Shown: positions 53,733-63,733 of the stretch, piece by piece
Position numbering within the stretch: position 1 is the stretch's first letter
How the letters are laid out: each line of letters starts with the position of its first letter
NCBI GenBank assembly: GCA_021730635.1
Contig: JAJNNC010000005.1
Span: forward strand, 372,001-436,000
Direction: 5' to 3'
Source: Catalimonadaceae bacterium JC749
Lineage (GTDB): Bacteria; Bacteroidota; Bacteroidia; Cytophagales; Cyclobacteriaceae
DNA length: 64,000 nucleotides
Notes under the pieces: model-generated
Databases searched by the model: none
The model's input: the letters and a program-made list of their open reading frames with translations, nothing else
Told to the model about the DNA's origin: nothing
Position numbers and translations under genes: made by a program

Positions 53733-56426
53733 ATGATTTGTAAATCCTGGCTACTACCGTTCTTTTTGTTCCTAACTACTCTTTCCTCTCTCCAGGCGCA
53801 GCAAACCCAACAGCTTTCTATTTCCGGTCAATATCAAAACACAACCCTGACCACTTTCATACAGGAAATGGAAAGGCGTTACCCGCTCCGTTTCTTCTTC
53901 AGAGAAGAATGGGTGCAGGCGTTCCAGGTGAACGCTCAGTTCGACAACCTGCCTTTGCCTCAGGCATTGGCGCAAATTTTTCAGGGTACAGACCTCTCTT
54001 TTATCCTTTACGACACGTCTTATATAGTGCTGATGAAAAGCCCGGCGGCCATTCAGGCAGCCCTCCGTGCGCAGCACTCCAGCGAAAAGTTTATCATCAT
54101 CGGCGATTCCCTTGCGATGAACGGGCAGCCAGCCCAACTTTCCGGTTATATCAGAGAAGGCAAAACCGGTGAAGCGATCGTAGGGGCTAGCCTCTATGTG
54201 GAAGAATTGCAGCAAGGGACTTCTACCAACCTGAATGGCTATTATGCGCTCACACTGCCCATTGGAAACTATCATCTTAAGGTGAATTCAGTGGGTTTTG
54301 AAGAAGAACAACGCAGTATCAAAATACTGTCGGGGGGAACCTTATCCTTGGATTTGTTTGAAAGCACGGCACGTCTCGAAGAAATTGTGATTACCGAACA
54401 GGCAGAAGATGCCAACATCACCGGAGCCCAGATGAGTGCGACCCGCCTGGATATTCAGAAAGTAAAGAAAATGCCTGCCTTTCTAGGAGAAGTGGATTTG
54501 ATCAACTCCATAGAACTGTTGCCTGGTGTGAGTGTGGCCGGAGAAGGAGCCGCTGGTTTTAACGTGCGGGGAGGCGATGTAGGCCAGAACCTGGTTTTGC
54601 TGGATGGTATTCCTGTGTTTAACCCTTCTCACCTGTTTGGCTTTTTCTCAGCCTTTAATTCAGATCTTTTGCAGGAAGCCACACTCTACAAAGGTGGCAT
54701 ACCTGCTCAGTATGGCGGACGTATTTCTTCCGTATTGGATGTGAAATTGAAAGAAGGCAATCTGCGCAAAGTGCAAGGCGCCGGTGGCATTGGGCTGGTA
54801 TCCAGCCGACTGGCCCTGGAAGTACCTGTCGTCGAAGATAAAAGCTCCTTGCTGATCGGGGGACGAACCACCTATTCGGATTGGATATTAAACCAGGTAA
54901 AAGACATTCAGCTCAGGAAAAGTGAAGCCTCTTTTTATGATGTGAATGCCCGGTTGAATTACCGTTTCAACGAGAAACATAAACTGACAGCCTCTTCTTA
55001 CCTGAGCCGTGACAACTTTGTATATGCCGGAGAAAATGCGTACGGCTATGGTAACCGGGGAGCCTCTGCCCAGTGGAATTTTCTGATCTCCCCACAATTT
55101 CTGTCTGAGTTCAGGGCTACTTATTCAGCCTTTGATTATGAGGTAACCAACGACCAGGATAGCACGGAAGCCATGAAGCTTTCCTCAGGCTTTGGCATCG
55201 CACAGGCCCATTGGGGTATCACTTATTTTCTTTCCGACCGCCATCAGTGGGACATTGGAGTACAGGCAAGTTGGTACCAGTTTCAGCCGGGATCATCACA
55301 ACCCCAGGGAGAAAAGTCGCTGGTAGTACCGGAAAAGCTGGAAGATGAACAATCTGCCGAGGCGGCCGTCTATTTTAACGACGAGTTTACCATCAATCGC
55401 AGGCTCACCCTCAACTATGGCCTGCGCTATTCCTGGTATGTGAACCTGGGACCTCAGCAGGTCTATCTGTATCAGAATAGCTTGCCCCAAAGCAGCAGCT
55501 CCATTATTGATACGGTGCAGTACCAGGCAGGAGAGGAGATTGCCCGTTACCATGGTCCAGAGCCCAGAGTAGCGGTCAAATACGGTATCAACGGACGGAG
55601 CAGTATCAAAGCCAGTTATAACCGGATGCGACAGTACATGCACCTCATTTCCAATACAACGGCCATCACGCCTACCGATATCTGGAAACTAAGCGACCGT
55701 TATATCCGGCCTCAGATCGGCGATCAGTTTGCCCTGGGCTACTTCAGAAATTCTTTGGGCAACGCCATAGAGAGCTCTATAGAAGTGTATTACAAAGAGA
55801 TACAGAACCTGGTAGAATATAAAAACGGAGCACAACTGCTGATGAATGATGCTTTGGAAGCGTCGCTATTGAATGGAGAAGGACAAGCCTACGGTGTGGA
55901 ATTGTTCGTCGCCAAAAATATAGGCCGACTTACGGGGTGGCTAGCCTATACCTATGCCCGTTCGCTCCGCCGCGTAGAAAGTGATTTCAGAGAAGAGCGT
56001 ATCAATTTCGGGGAGTACTACCCTTCCAACTTTGACCAACCGCATGACCTGACAGTGGTAGCTAATTACCAGTTTACACGACGCATCCGAATGGGGGCGA
56101 ACTTCACCTTGAGCAGCGGGCGACCCATTACCCTACCGGAAGGAAGCTATCAGCAGGGGAATATCACGGTCCCCTATTTTTCAGAGCGAAACCAATACCG
56201 CATTCCCTCTTATCACCGGCTGGATGTGTCTTTCTCCATAGATGGCAACCTGAAGAAAAAGAAAAAGTGGGATCATAGCTGGACTATCTCTGTCTATAAC
56301 CTGTATGGCAGAAACAATCCCTACTCTATCTTTTTTGTCAACGATCGGGGAGGGGAGTTATCTGCCTATCGTCTGGCGATTCTGGGAAGGCCATTTCCTT
56401 CACTGACATATAATTTTAAGTTTTAA
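53733..56426 (+). CDS. TonB-dependent receptor with STN and carboxypeptidase-regulatory-like domains
   Basis: An 897-aa outer-membrane receptor. A signal peptide ends at SLQAQ. An STN (secretin/TonB short N-terminal) domain follows (about residues 25-100), then a CarboxypepD_reg-like domain (LSGYIREGKTGEAIVGASLYV, about 137-157), a plug (INSIELLPGVSVAGEGAAGF and VLLDGIPVFNPSHLFG) and a 22-strand-type barrel to the end. STN domains in Bacteroidota often signal to anti-sigma factors, but the nearby ECF gene lies after two more genes and no FecR-type gene is seen. I use ATG 53733; the frame opens at a TTG at 53682. Confidence 0.92.
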   Translation: MICKSWLLPFFLFLTTLSSLQAQQTQQLSISGQYQNTTLTTFIQEMERRYPLRFFFREEWVQAFQVNAQFDNLPLPQALAQIFQGTDLSFILYDTSYIVLMKSPAAIQAALRAQHSSEKFIIIGDSLAMNGQPAQLSGYIREGKTGEAIVGASLYVEELQQGTSTNLNGYYALTLPIGNYHLKVNSVGFEEEQRSIKILSGGTLSLDLFESTARLEEIVITEQAEDANITGAQMSATRLDIQKVKKMPAFLGEVDLINSIELLPGVSVAGEGAAGFNVRGGDVGQNLVLLDGIPVFNPSHLFGFFSAFNSDLLQEATLYKGGIPAQYGGRISSVLDVKLKEGNLRKVQGAGGIGLVSSRLALEVPVVEDKSSLLIGGRTTYSDWILNQVKDIQLRKSEASFYDVNARLNYRFNEKHKLTASSYLSRDNFVYAGENAYGYGNRGASAQWNFLISPQFLSEFRATYSAFDYEVTNDQDSTEAMKLSSGFGIAQAHWGITYFLSDRHQWDIGVQASWYQFQPGSSQPQGEKSLVVPEKLEDEQSAEAAVYFNDEFTINRRLTLNYGLRYSWYVNLGPQQVYLYQNSLPQSSSSIIDTVQYQAGEEIARYHGPEPRVAVKYGINGRSSIKASYNRMRQYMHLISNTTAITPTDIWKLSDRYIRPQIGDQFALGYFRNSLGNAIESSIEVYYKEIQNLVEYKNGAQLLMNDALEASLLNGEGQAYGVELFVAKNIGRLTGWLAYTYARSLRRVESDFREERINFGEYYPSNFDQPHDLTVVANYQFTRRIRMGANFTLSSGRPITLPEGSYQQGNITVPYFSERNQYRIPSYHRLDVSFSIDGNLKKKKKWDHSWTISVYNLYGRNNPYSIFFVNDRGGELSAYRLAILGRPFPSLTYNFKF

Positions 56427-56437
56427 ATGGGTTGACG

Positions 56438-57505
56438 ATGCTGCAAAAAAGTTTTCCTTACCTTCTGTGCTGCTTACACCTGCTGCTGTCGGCTTGTATA
56501 GACCCCTATGATCTGGAAGGAGAGATCAATGGAACCAGCATGTTGGTAGTGGATGGCATGATTACCAATGCCGTAGGACCCTATCAGGTAAAACTGAGTT
56601 ATTCTTCCACCAGTCTGAAAGGTTACGAAGATACACCCTTGGAAGGAGCGCAAATAAGTATCACCGACGATATAGGTAACGAAGCGGTGCTGATACCCAT
56701 TCATAACCAGGCCGGGGTTTACAGCACAGATTCTCTGGGAATTCAGGGGCAGAGTGGCAGAACCTATCAGTTGCATATTACCTTGCCCGATGGCAGAAGA
56801 TATGTTTCTCAGCCGGAAACCATGCCTGCCGTTCCTCCCATCGATAGCATTTATGCGGTGTTGGAAAGCCGTCCGTATCTGACGGAAACCAATCTGGAAT
56901 TGCTGGAATGGGGGATGGAAATTTATCTGAATACGGGTAGTAATACCTCTCAGGGGGGATTTTATCGTTGGGATTGGGTAGATACGTACGAGATCCTGAC
57001 ACCCATGCCGCCCATTTCCGGACCCTTTAATTGCTGGATATCCAGCCGGCAGGTTCGTTACCTGAACCTTGCCACCTCTCAGGGACTTTCCCGGGACAGA
57101 ATAGAGCGGCGTCCTATCACTTTCGTATCCAAAAGGACCAAAAAATTAGGAGTACGCTATAGTATACTCGTCAAACAGTATGCTTTGACGCGAAGCGCTT
57201 ACGATTACTGGGAAAAAATTCAGGATCAGATAGAAAGTGCAGGTTCCGTCTTTGACCCACCGCCGGCACAGATACTGGGCAATATGTATAATCCGGACGA
57301 TGAAGATGAGTTAGTGCTGGGTTATTTTCAGGCTTCTTCGGTAACAGAAAAAAGATTGTTTATCAATAGAAGCCAGGTGCCCAGCCAGGGAGGGTCCGTA
57401 GGAGGTTTTACGGAATGCCAGGAGGGTATGCCCATGCTACCGGACTATTGTTATGACTGTTCTACCTACCCGGGCGCTACACCCGTCAGACCCTCTTTCT
57501 GGTAA
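56438..57505 (+). CDS. DUF4249 lipoprotein
   Basis: A 355-aa secreted lipoprotein. MLQKSFPYLL starts a signal peptide ending in LLSAC. MLVVDGMITNAVGPYQVKLSY (about residues 34-54) is the DUF4249 entry, and ELVLGYFQASSVTEKRLFIN (about 290-309) its usual end. The family almost always sits next to a TonB receptor with an N-terminal regulatory domain, as here, 11 bases downstream. A role as surface-exposed partner is inferred. The ATG is at 56438; a TTG two codons earlier is less likely. Confidence 0.88.
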   Translation: MLQKSFPYLLCCLHLLLSACIDPYDLEGEINGTSMLVVDGMITNAVGPYQVKLSYSSTSLKGYEDTPLEGAQISITDDIGNEAVLIPIHNQAGVYSTDSLGIQGQSGRTYQLHITLPDGRRYVSQPETMPAVPPIDSIYAVLESRPYLTETNLELLEWGMEIYLNTGSNTSQGGFYRWDWVDTYEILTPMPPISGPFNCWISSRQVRYLNLATSQGLSRDRIERRPITFVSKRTKKLGVRYSILVKQYALTRSAYDYWEKIQDQIESAGSVFDPPPAQILGNMYNPDDEDELVLGYFQASSVTEKRLFINRSQVPSQGGSVGGFTECQEGMPMLPDYCYDCSTYPGATPVRPSFW

Positions 57506-57512
57506 TAAGCCT

Positions 57513-59861
57513 ATGAAAACAATACAATACCTGCTTTACTTGTGTGTGTGGACTCATTTGACAATGAGCACAGCCTATTCCCAGCAGAACCCCTCAGAGG
57601 CAGAAGAATCCGTGCATCTGCACCTGGCAGAAGAGGTGTGGCTGTCAGGGCAGACCGCCTGGTTTACAGGATACTTGTCGGAAAAGGGGTACTTTCCCCC
57701 ACAGCAGGGAGGCAGTCAGGTACTGTATGTAGAACTGCTTAACAGGGCGCAACAACCGGTACTATCTTCCAAGCTGAAGCTTTCGGGAGGCATGGCTCCG
57801 GGTACTTTTCAGATACCCGACACCTTATCCAGTGGCTGGTACCAGCTGAGAGCCTATACGCAATGGATGCGGAATTTTCCGGCCAGCCACTTTTTCAATA
57901 AGGAGATCTTGGTGATCAACCCGTTTCAGTCCCAAATACCTGAAAGCCTGGTAAAGACAGACAGCCCCTCTCAACCCCTCTTTTTTCCGGAAGGAGGGCA
58001 GTGGGTTGCGGGTGTGGAGAACCATATGGTGGTACAACTCCCTGCCTCCCTGATTGCTGAAGCAAGCCTGGAAGCTACCGTGCATAATGAAGCAGATTCC
58101 CTGTTAGCCACCGTTCAATGGGTAGGGCAGGGGTTAGGTTCATTCCGGTTACAGCCCCAACGGGCAGAAACATACCATTTACAGCTCATTACTGGTGGAG
58201 ATACACTGCGATATCCGTTGCCACCGCCTCGGGCACAAGGCTTTGCCTTGCAGGTGTCTCAGCAACAGGAAGCAGTGAAAGTAACCCTCTTGAACGCTCA
58301 GGATTCTCTGGCAGTTGGTATTTTTCTACAAGCCCTGTCTCATGGAGAAATAGTCTGGCGTAAACCATTACAGGAGATAACATCTACGGTAGGGGCTTCG
58401 ACGGAAGGAGAGGGTGACACTTGTAGCCGTTGGCAGATTCATCTTCCCGATACCCTGTTTGAGGGCCCGGTAGGTCAAATTGTATTGGTAACGGATCAGG
58501 GAGAACAACTAGCCGGAAGGTTGTTTTCCATAACACAGAGAGCACAGCCTGCAGACAATGAGCTGACGATAGCGTTAGCACAAAAGACCTACCAGCCTCG
58601 CGAAAAGGTACAATTACATCTTTCTGTGACCGATGGGGTGGATCCGGCTGTTACAAAAGCTTCCCTGACTGTCAGAAAAGTAAATCCCTTGTCAGAAAAC
58701 AGTATACCATCTTCCCTGCCCTTGGAGGGTTCGGCTGCCGCCTGGTGGGATGCCTGGTGGATAACACAGCCGGGGCAGGCTTTAGAAAATTCAGGGGAAG
58801 TTTTCGAGCCTCTGTTGAAGACACATGCCAAAGAAGAAGAGAGTTTCTTGTTGAGTGGTCAACTAACCGATGGGCAGGGTGTTCCGCTGGCCGATCATAT
58901 GCTGCTTTTCTCCATACCCGGTACTGACCCTAAGTTTGATTATTACGTTACCGACGAGCAAGGTCAATTTTTCTTTCCTGTCAAAAATGTATACGAAGCG
59001 CAGGAAGTCATTCTGCAACTTCCCGGAAAAGAGGAAGGGTATCAGATTCGCCTGGATGAAAAATTTGCCTCTCCTGCTGCTGCTACTTTCAAACCGCCTG
59101 TACTGTCAGAAGAAGTGCTGGCTCACTTTATAGAGGAAAGTAAGAAGCGTGCAGAAATACATCAGATTTACAGCCTCTACACCCAGGATACTATCCTCTC
59201 TGATCAGGCATCGGCAAAAGAAACTCCCTTCCGGTTTTACGGTGCTCCTAATTTTGTGCGTAACCTGGACGACTACATCAGCCTGCCTACCTTCGAAGAG
59301 GTTTGCCGGGAAATCATGCCAGGGATCATGCTTAAAAAAGACAAGGAGCATTATCATCTCGACGTGTTTGATGTCAGAACCCGTGAATTTCTGCCGGATG
59401 AACCGATGCTCCTGATAGATGGTGTGCCGGTCTTTGATGTCGACCGCCTGGTCCGGATGGTGCCCGATACCATTCGTCGGTTGGAGACTGTCAACCGCAG
59501 AACCTATTACGGAGAGTTTGCCCTCAACGGGACCATCGCTGTCTATTCTAAAAGTGGCAAAGAATATCTGTCGTTTTTATCGCCCCGGGCATTTCGGCAA
59601 ACCGTTGCTTTCTATGCCCGGCCGGAACAATTTGCCCGGATTTTTCCGGAGGCGATAGCGCCGATAGAAGGGCATTCGCCTGATTTCAGGACATTGCTTT
59701 ACTGGGAACCCAATCTTACTTTCGATGCACAGGGAAAAGCATCCCTTGAATTTTTCAATGCCTATGAGACAGGCACTTTTGAAGTAATAGTAGAAGGAAT
59801 TTCCAAAGGGAAGCCTTTTCATCAGCGCCTGCTTTATGAGGTGGTGCTGGCTGCTGATTGA
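57513..59861 (+). CDS. MG2-like protein with a C-terminal plug-like domain
   Basis: A 782-aa secreted protein. The signal peptide is MKTIQYLLYLCVWTHLTM to AYSQ. Alpha-2-macroglobulin-type beta domains follow; VWLSGQTAWFTGYLSEKG (about residues 41-58) is typical of MG2 domains. A region near residues 585-685 (EVCREIMPGIMLKKDKEHY, then MLLIDGVPVFDVDRLVRMVP) resembles a TonB receptor plug, but no barrel follows. It probably lies in the periplasm or at the outer membrane and works with the receptor two genes upstream. It starts seven bases after the DUF4249 stop. The frame extends to 57453 but overlaps the upstream gene. Confidence 0.78.
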   Translation: MKTIQYLLYLCVWTHLTMSTAYSQQNPSEAEESVHLHLAEEVWLSGQTAWFTGYLSEKGYFPPQQGGSQVLYVELLNRAQQPVLSSKLKLSGGMAPGTFQIPDTLSSGWYQLRAYTQWMRNFPASHFFNKEILVINPFQSQIPESLVKTDSPSQPLFFPEGGQWVAGVENHMVVQLPASLIAEASLEATVHNEADSLLATVQWVGQGLGSFRLQPQRAETYHLQLITGGDTLRYPLPPPRAQGFALQVSQQQEAVKVTLLNAQDSLAVGIFLQALSHGEIVWRKPLQEITSTVGASTEGEGDTCSRWQIHLPDTLFEGPVGQIVLVTDQGEQLAGRLFSITQRAQPADNELTIALAQKTYQPREKVQLHLSVTDGVDPAVTKASLTVRKVNPLSENSIPSSLPLEGSAAAWWDAWWITQPGQALENSGEVFEPLLKTHAKEEESFLLSGQLTDGQGVPLADHMLLFSIPGTDPKFDYYVTDEQGQFFFPVKNVYEAQEVILQLPGKEEGYQIRLDEKFASPAAATFKPPVLSEEVLAHFIEESKKRAEIHQIYSLYTQDTILSDQASAKETPFRFYGAPNFVRNLDDYISLPTFEEVCREIMPGIMLKKDKEHYHLDVFDVRTREFLPDEPMLLIDGVPVFDVDRLVRMVPDTIRRLETVNRRTYYGEFALNGTIAVYSKSGKEYLSFLSPRAFRQTVAFYARPEQFARIFPEAIAPIEGHSPDFRTLLYWEPNLTFDAQGKASLEFFNAYETGTFEVIVEGISKGKPFHQRLLYEVVLAAD

Positions 59862-59867
59862 TCAGCG

Positions 59868-59884
59868 AGAGAAACTTTTTCTCT
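59868..59884 (+). other. short perfect hairpin before the ECF sigma factor
   Basis: AGAGAAA (59868-59874) pairs with TTTCTCT (59878-59884) around CTT. It sits six bases after the MG2-like stop and could be a weak terminator, though no T run follows directly. Confidence 0.35.
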
Positions 59885-59943
59885 AACGGCTGTATCTTTT
59901 CTTACTTTCTGCATTATGAGAGTGAAATGTTTTGATCATACAC

Positions 59944-60522
59944 ATGATTGCTGACCATCTTTCTATTGAAAAACAGTCTCTGGTGAAAGAAGAACAGATC
60001 ATTCGGGCAGCGCAGAAAGACACTGCCGCTTTTAAACCCTTGTATGAACGGTATTATAAACCTGTTTTTCTTTTTATTTTTCATAAAGTAACGGATCAGG
60101 CTACTGCGGCAGATATCACTTCACAGGTGTTTTTGAAAGCATTATTGCACCTGCCCAAATATAAACTTCAGGGCGTTCCCTTTTCAGCCTGGCTGTATCG
60201 CATTGCCCACAATGAAGTAATGCAGTATTTCCGTAAAAACCACAAAATCAGAAAAGTGATGGTGGATGAGACTTTCCTGAGCGAAATCTATGAAGAAGAG
60301 GAGCCGCCACATTGGGAACCATTGAAAGAACGGCTGGTTAGCATCATATCGCAGTTGCCTTTGGCAGAGATACACCTCATTGAGCTCCGGTTCTATGAGC
60401 GAAAACCTTTTAAAGAAATAGCCTATATCCTACAGATCACAGAGAATCATGCTAAGGTGAAAACGTATCGCCTGTTGGATAAAATCAAACGTTTATTGAT
60501 TGACCAAAAAATCAATTCATGA
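59944..60522 (+). CDS. ECF-type RNA polymerase sigma factor
   Basis: A 192-aa sigma-70 family factor with regions 2 and 4 only. Region 2 is FKPLYERYYKPVFLFIFHKV (about residues 28-47) and FSAWLYRIAHNEVMQYFRKN (about 77-96). Region 4 is IELRFYERKPFKEIAYILQ (about 140-158) with the following HTH. I start at ATG 59944. Its stop overlaps the start of the next gene by four bases, so the downstream membrane protein is cotranslated and is a likely anti-sigma or partner. Confidence 0.92.
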   Translation: MIADHLSIEKQSLVKEEQIIRAAQKDTAAFKPLYERYYKPVFLFIFHKVTDQATAADITSQVFLKALLHLPKYKLQGVPFSAWLYRIAHNEVMQYFRKNHKIRKVMVDETFLSEIYEEEEPPHWEPLKERLVSIISQLPLAEIHLIELRFYERKPFKEIAYILQITENHAKVKTYRLLDKIKRLLIDQKINS

Positions 60523-61235
60523 AAACCTATCAAATCATGTTTGAAGACGATCCGCCTACGGACATGGAAATCAACCAATATCAGAACTTTGAGCAGTTGT
60601 TACAACAGCATAAGGCCATAGTAAAACGGAGAAAGCTGCTTCAATCGCTGGCTTTGGGGGCCGGGCTGTTGGTGGTTACCTTCATGCTTATCGGTATCTT
60701 ATCTTCAGATCACCATGAAAAAAAACAGGAAGTGTCCCCTGAACCAGTACAGGAACAGGAAACTATGGTGACAGACAGCGCTGCCTCTGGCCAAACTGCT
60801 GAAAAGAAGGATACCCTTCACCTAAAAGAACCGGTGACTAGTCCGGAGCAATCTCAGGAAAGTAAACCGACAAAGCCTGCCAGTAACCCTGAGAAAGAAA
60901 CATCGCTACCACTGGCTGCTGAAAAAGAAGCCGTATTTATGGAAGCACGGCCTGTAGGGGGATTTACAGCGCTTTACGACTATTTTGAGGAAAAACTACA
61001 GTACCCGGAAACGGCGAAGACCGATGGTGTAGAAGGTGCCGTATTGCTGGAGTTTGAGATTGATCAGGAAGGGGCTGCCCGGCAGGTCAGCGTATTGCAG
61101 GGCGTCAGAGAAGATATTGACCAGGAGGCCATCCGGTTGATCCGGCAGATGCCTCAGTGGCAGCCAGCACAACTGAATGGGGAACCTATGACCAGTAAAC
61201 AGACACTGTCGCTCACTTTTCAATTAGATCAGTAA
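60519..61235 (+). CDS. membrane protein with TonB C-terminal domain; possible anti-sigma partner
   Basis: A 238-aa protein. About 41 cytoplasmic residues are followed by one membrane segment (about 42-62), a Pro/Glu/Gln/Lys-rich periplasmic linker and a TonB_C-type domain (about 155-238; YPETAKTDGVEGAVLLEFEI, then LIRQMPQWQPAQLNGEPM). Short cytoplasmic heads joined to a membrane segment are usual for anti-sigma factors. The four-base overlap with the sigma gene supports that reading. Whether it also energises an outer-membrane receptor is open. Confidence 0.78.
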   Translation: MKTYQIMFEDDPPTDMEINQYQNFEQLLQQHKAIVKRRKLLQSLALGAGLLVVTFMLIGILSSDHHEKKQEVSPEPVQEQETMVTDSAASGQTAEKKDTLHLKEPVTSPEQSQESKPTKPASNPEKETSLPLAAEKEAVFMEARPVGGFTALYDYFEEKLQYPETAKTDGVEGAVLLEFEIDQEGAARQVSVLQGVREDIDQEAIRLIRQMPQWQPAQLNGEPMTSKQTLSLTFQLDQ

Positions 61236-61237
61236 AG

Positions 61238-63661
61238 ATGAAAAGAATCTTGTGTATAGCAGTACTCTTGCTCTTTGAGCAGGCTTTGCCTACGCTGGCA
61301 CAGACGTATACAAAGGAAGCCACCTGGAAACTGGATTTTACGGCTACCCAAAGCCAATGGGCCGACCTCAATGAAGATGGATGGATGGATATGCTCATGA
61401 TAGGGGAGGATACCGCAGGATGGTTAAAGGGGCGCAGCTATATCAACCAGCAAAATGATACTTTCATTCCTGAGGATTTGTCTTTGCCGGCCATAGCCAG
61501 CTGTACTTTTACCCTAGCGGATATAGATAATGACAACCGGCTGGACCTGATACTGTCTGGTGCTGACAGCACACAACAGCACTTCCTGTGGTGGTATAGT
61601 TTTGTGAGGAATACTACCGTAATGCTCGACAGCCTGGCGGGTATATCGCCAGTTTGTGCTGATTTTGACAACGACGGAAGGAAAGACATTTTGTATGCCC
61701 GGCGAGAAGGACCCTTACAGTTGTATTGGTATACATACCAGGAAGAGGCCTGGACTTCTCATTGGCTGATGCCTACTTCCTTGCAAACTGCTCAGGCACT
61801 TACCCTAGATTATAACAACGACGGATATACAGATCTATTCCTGTTTGGAGAAGACACTACCGGTAGAGCCACTTGTCAGTTATACCGTAATGAAAAGGAT
61901 CGTACGTTGAAGGCAGTCAGTTCGAAAGTTCAGTCCTTGTCAGGAGGCAGTGCAGCGGTAGGAGATATCAATAGTGACGGCTGGAGCGATCTGTTGATCA
62001 GCGGGAAAGATAGGTCAGGAAATCTGCAATCATCAATATATCTGTTTCAGGATTCTGTTTTTACCCTGGCACCCTATGCTTTGGAGCCTGTATCCCAGGG
62101 ATTTTCTTTCATTGCGGATGTCAACCATGATGGACGGGCAGATATGCTGTTGAGCGGAACCGATGCCAGGGATAGCACGATATGGAGGATCTATCGTCAG
62201 GCAGGAGATTCTCTGGTGATGGAAAACTATGATACGCTGGCTGTATCCGGCCAAACATGGGCACTGGGAGATGCCGGGGAAGATGGTAATCCGGACATGC
62301 TGCAAACCAAACCAGGTTGGGTATGCTTGCTGAAAAACATGACACCAGAAGTGAATCAGCCCCCTGGCTTTCCGGTAAACCCTGCTGTCTATGCCATAGG
62401 GGAGCAAACGATCTTTCAGTGGGAGAGTGCGCAGGATGATACCACAGCTTTGTCATCACTTACTTACGAACTGTATGTAGCAACAGATGCCTTTGAAGGT
62501 TTTGTGCAATCACCAGAAACAGCGACTGACGGAAAGCGGAGTCTGGTGAAGCATGGTAGTATGTGGCATCGTACAAGTTATACACTTCAGGGTCTGGAAG
62601 AAGACCTTTACTACTGGGGTGTAGCCTCTGTAGATAATGCCTTCAGGGGAAGTGAGGGTTTTTGTCAGGGAAACGAAGGACCCCTATGTTTTGAAATCCA
62701 GCGGATGGATACGGTTGTTTGTGCCTTTGATACTTTACAACTGACAGCTGCTCATGCCGTCACCTGGTATTCTCTGAAAGAAGGGTTATTGGGAGAAGCT
62801 ACAACGCTGGCATGGGAGGTCGAGGCCAATGATCTTTTATATTACACTGATCAGTCTGCCGGAAATTGTTGGCTTGCTTTTTCTATGGAGGTGCATGTGC
62901 CGGCAGACACGGTGGTAGCGCTTGGCGCAGATACGACGGTTTGCGCAGGGGAAACCTTTCATTTACAGCTTGATACTGTGTTCAGTCAGGTACATTGGTT
63001 TTCTGCCCAGCATGGAGAGATCACGGGTCCGGATCCCACTAAATTAGCCTTTATTGTGACGGAAACAGACACGCTATGGGTAGAAGTTTCAATCAATGAT
63101 CATTGTGTGTTGAGAGATAGCCTGCGGGTTGAGGTATTTCCTCCAGAAGAACTGATAGCAGTGGAAAGCATCTCTATGGTGGAAGGTGAAACGACAGTGT
63201 TACAGGCAGCTGACGCTTTATCTTATCGTTGGCAGCCGGCGCAAGGTTTAAATGATCCTGGTGTACAGCAGCCCGTAGCTTCACCTTCTCAGACCACTAC
63301 TTATTACCTGGAGGCTGTTACTTTGAAGGGTTGCTTGTCCAACGATAGTATAACTGTGGTAGTTGAACCCAAAGAGGGAAGTGTATTTGTGCCTGAACTG
63401 TTTACCCCCAATGGTGATGGCAACAATGATATGTTCAGGGTATATGGAAATGAAATTCAGTACCTCACACTGCAAGTATACGATCGTCAGGGCACTAAAT
63501 TATTTGAAACCAATAACACAAGCATAGGATGGGATGGCCGGTTTCGGGATATTCCGCAGCCCAATGGAACATATATCTGGAAAATAGAGGGTGCCTTTCG
63601 TAATGGTACGAGCCTTACTTTCCAGGGAAAACAATCCGGATTTATTCATTTGATCCGATAA
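61238..63661 (+). CDS. FG-GAP-repeat T9SS type B secreted protein
   Basis: An 807-aa secreted protein. The signal peptide is MKRILCIAVLLLFEQ to LAQ. About residues 30-370 hold FG-GAP/VCBS-like calcium-binding repeats (Asp/Asn-rich DLNEDGWMDMLMIGED and later DFDNDGRKDI). Ig-like segments follow. The C terminus (about 712-807; FTPNGDGNNDMFRVYG, then LTLQVYDRQGTKLFE and GWDGRF) is the gliding-motility CHU_C type B sorting domain. Such cargo is exported by T9SS and released or bound through a PorP/SprF partner, which follows here. It starts two bases after the TonB-domain gene. Confidence 0.93.
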   Translation: MKRILCIAVLLLFEQALPTLAQTYTKEATWKLDFTATQSQWADLNEDGWMDMLMIGEDTAGWLKGRSYINQQNDTFIPEDLSLPAIASCTFTLADIDNDNRLDLILSGADSTQQHFLWWYSFVRNTTVMLDSLAGISPVCADFDNDGRKDILYARREGPLQLYWYTYQEEAWTSHWLMPTSLQTAQALTLDYNNDGYTDLFLFGEDTTGRATCQLYRNEKDRTLKAVSSKVQSLSGGSAAVGDINSDGWSDLLISGKDRSGNLQSSIYLFQDSVFTLAPYALEPVSQGFSFIADVNHDGRADMLLSGTDARDSTIWRIYRQAGDSLVMENYDTLAVSGQTWALGDAGEDGNPDMLQTKPGWVCLLKNMTPEVNQPPGFPVNPAVYAIGEQTIFQWESAQDDTTALSSLTYELYVATDAFEGFVQSPETATDGKRSLVKHGSMWHRTSYTLQGLEEDLYYWGVASVDNAFRGSEGFCQGNEGPLCFEIQRMDTVVCAFDTLQLTAAHAVTWYSLKEGLLGEATTLAWEVEANDLLYYTDQSAGNCWLAFSMEVHVPADTVVALGADTTVCAGETFHLQLDTVFSQVHWFSAQHGEITGPDPTKLAFIVTETDTLWVEVSINDHCVLRDSLRVEVFPPEELIAVESISMVEGETTVLQAADALSYRWQPAQGLNDPGVQQPVASPSQTTTYYLEAVTLKGCLSNDSITVVVEPKEGSVFVPELFTPNGDGNNDMFRVYGNEIQYLTLQVYDRQGTKLFETNNTSIGWDGRFRDIPQPNGTYIWKIEGAFRNGTSLTFQGKQSGFIHLIR

Positions 63662-63733
63662 GGGAAATCAATGGTGAGATATATGGAAATTAAAAATCCA
63701 GGATGCTTATTTATTCACAGAGTGTAAAATTGT

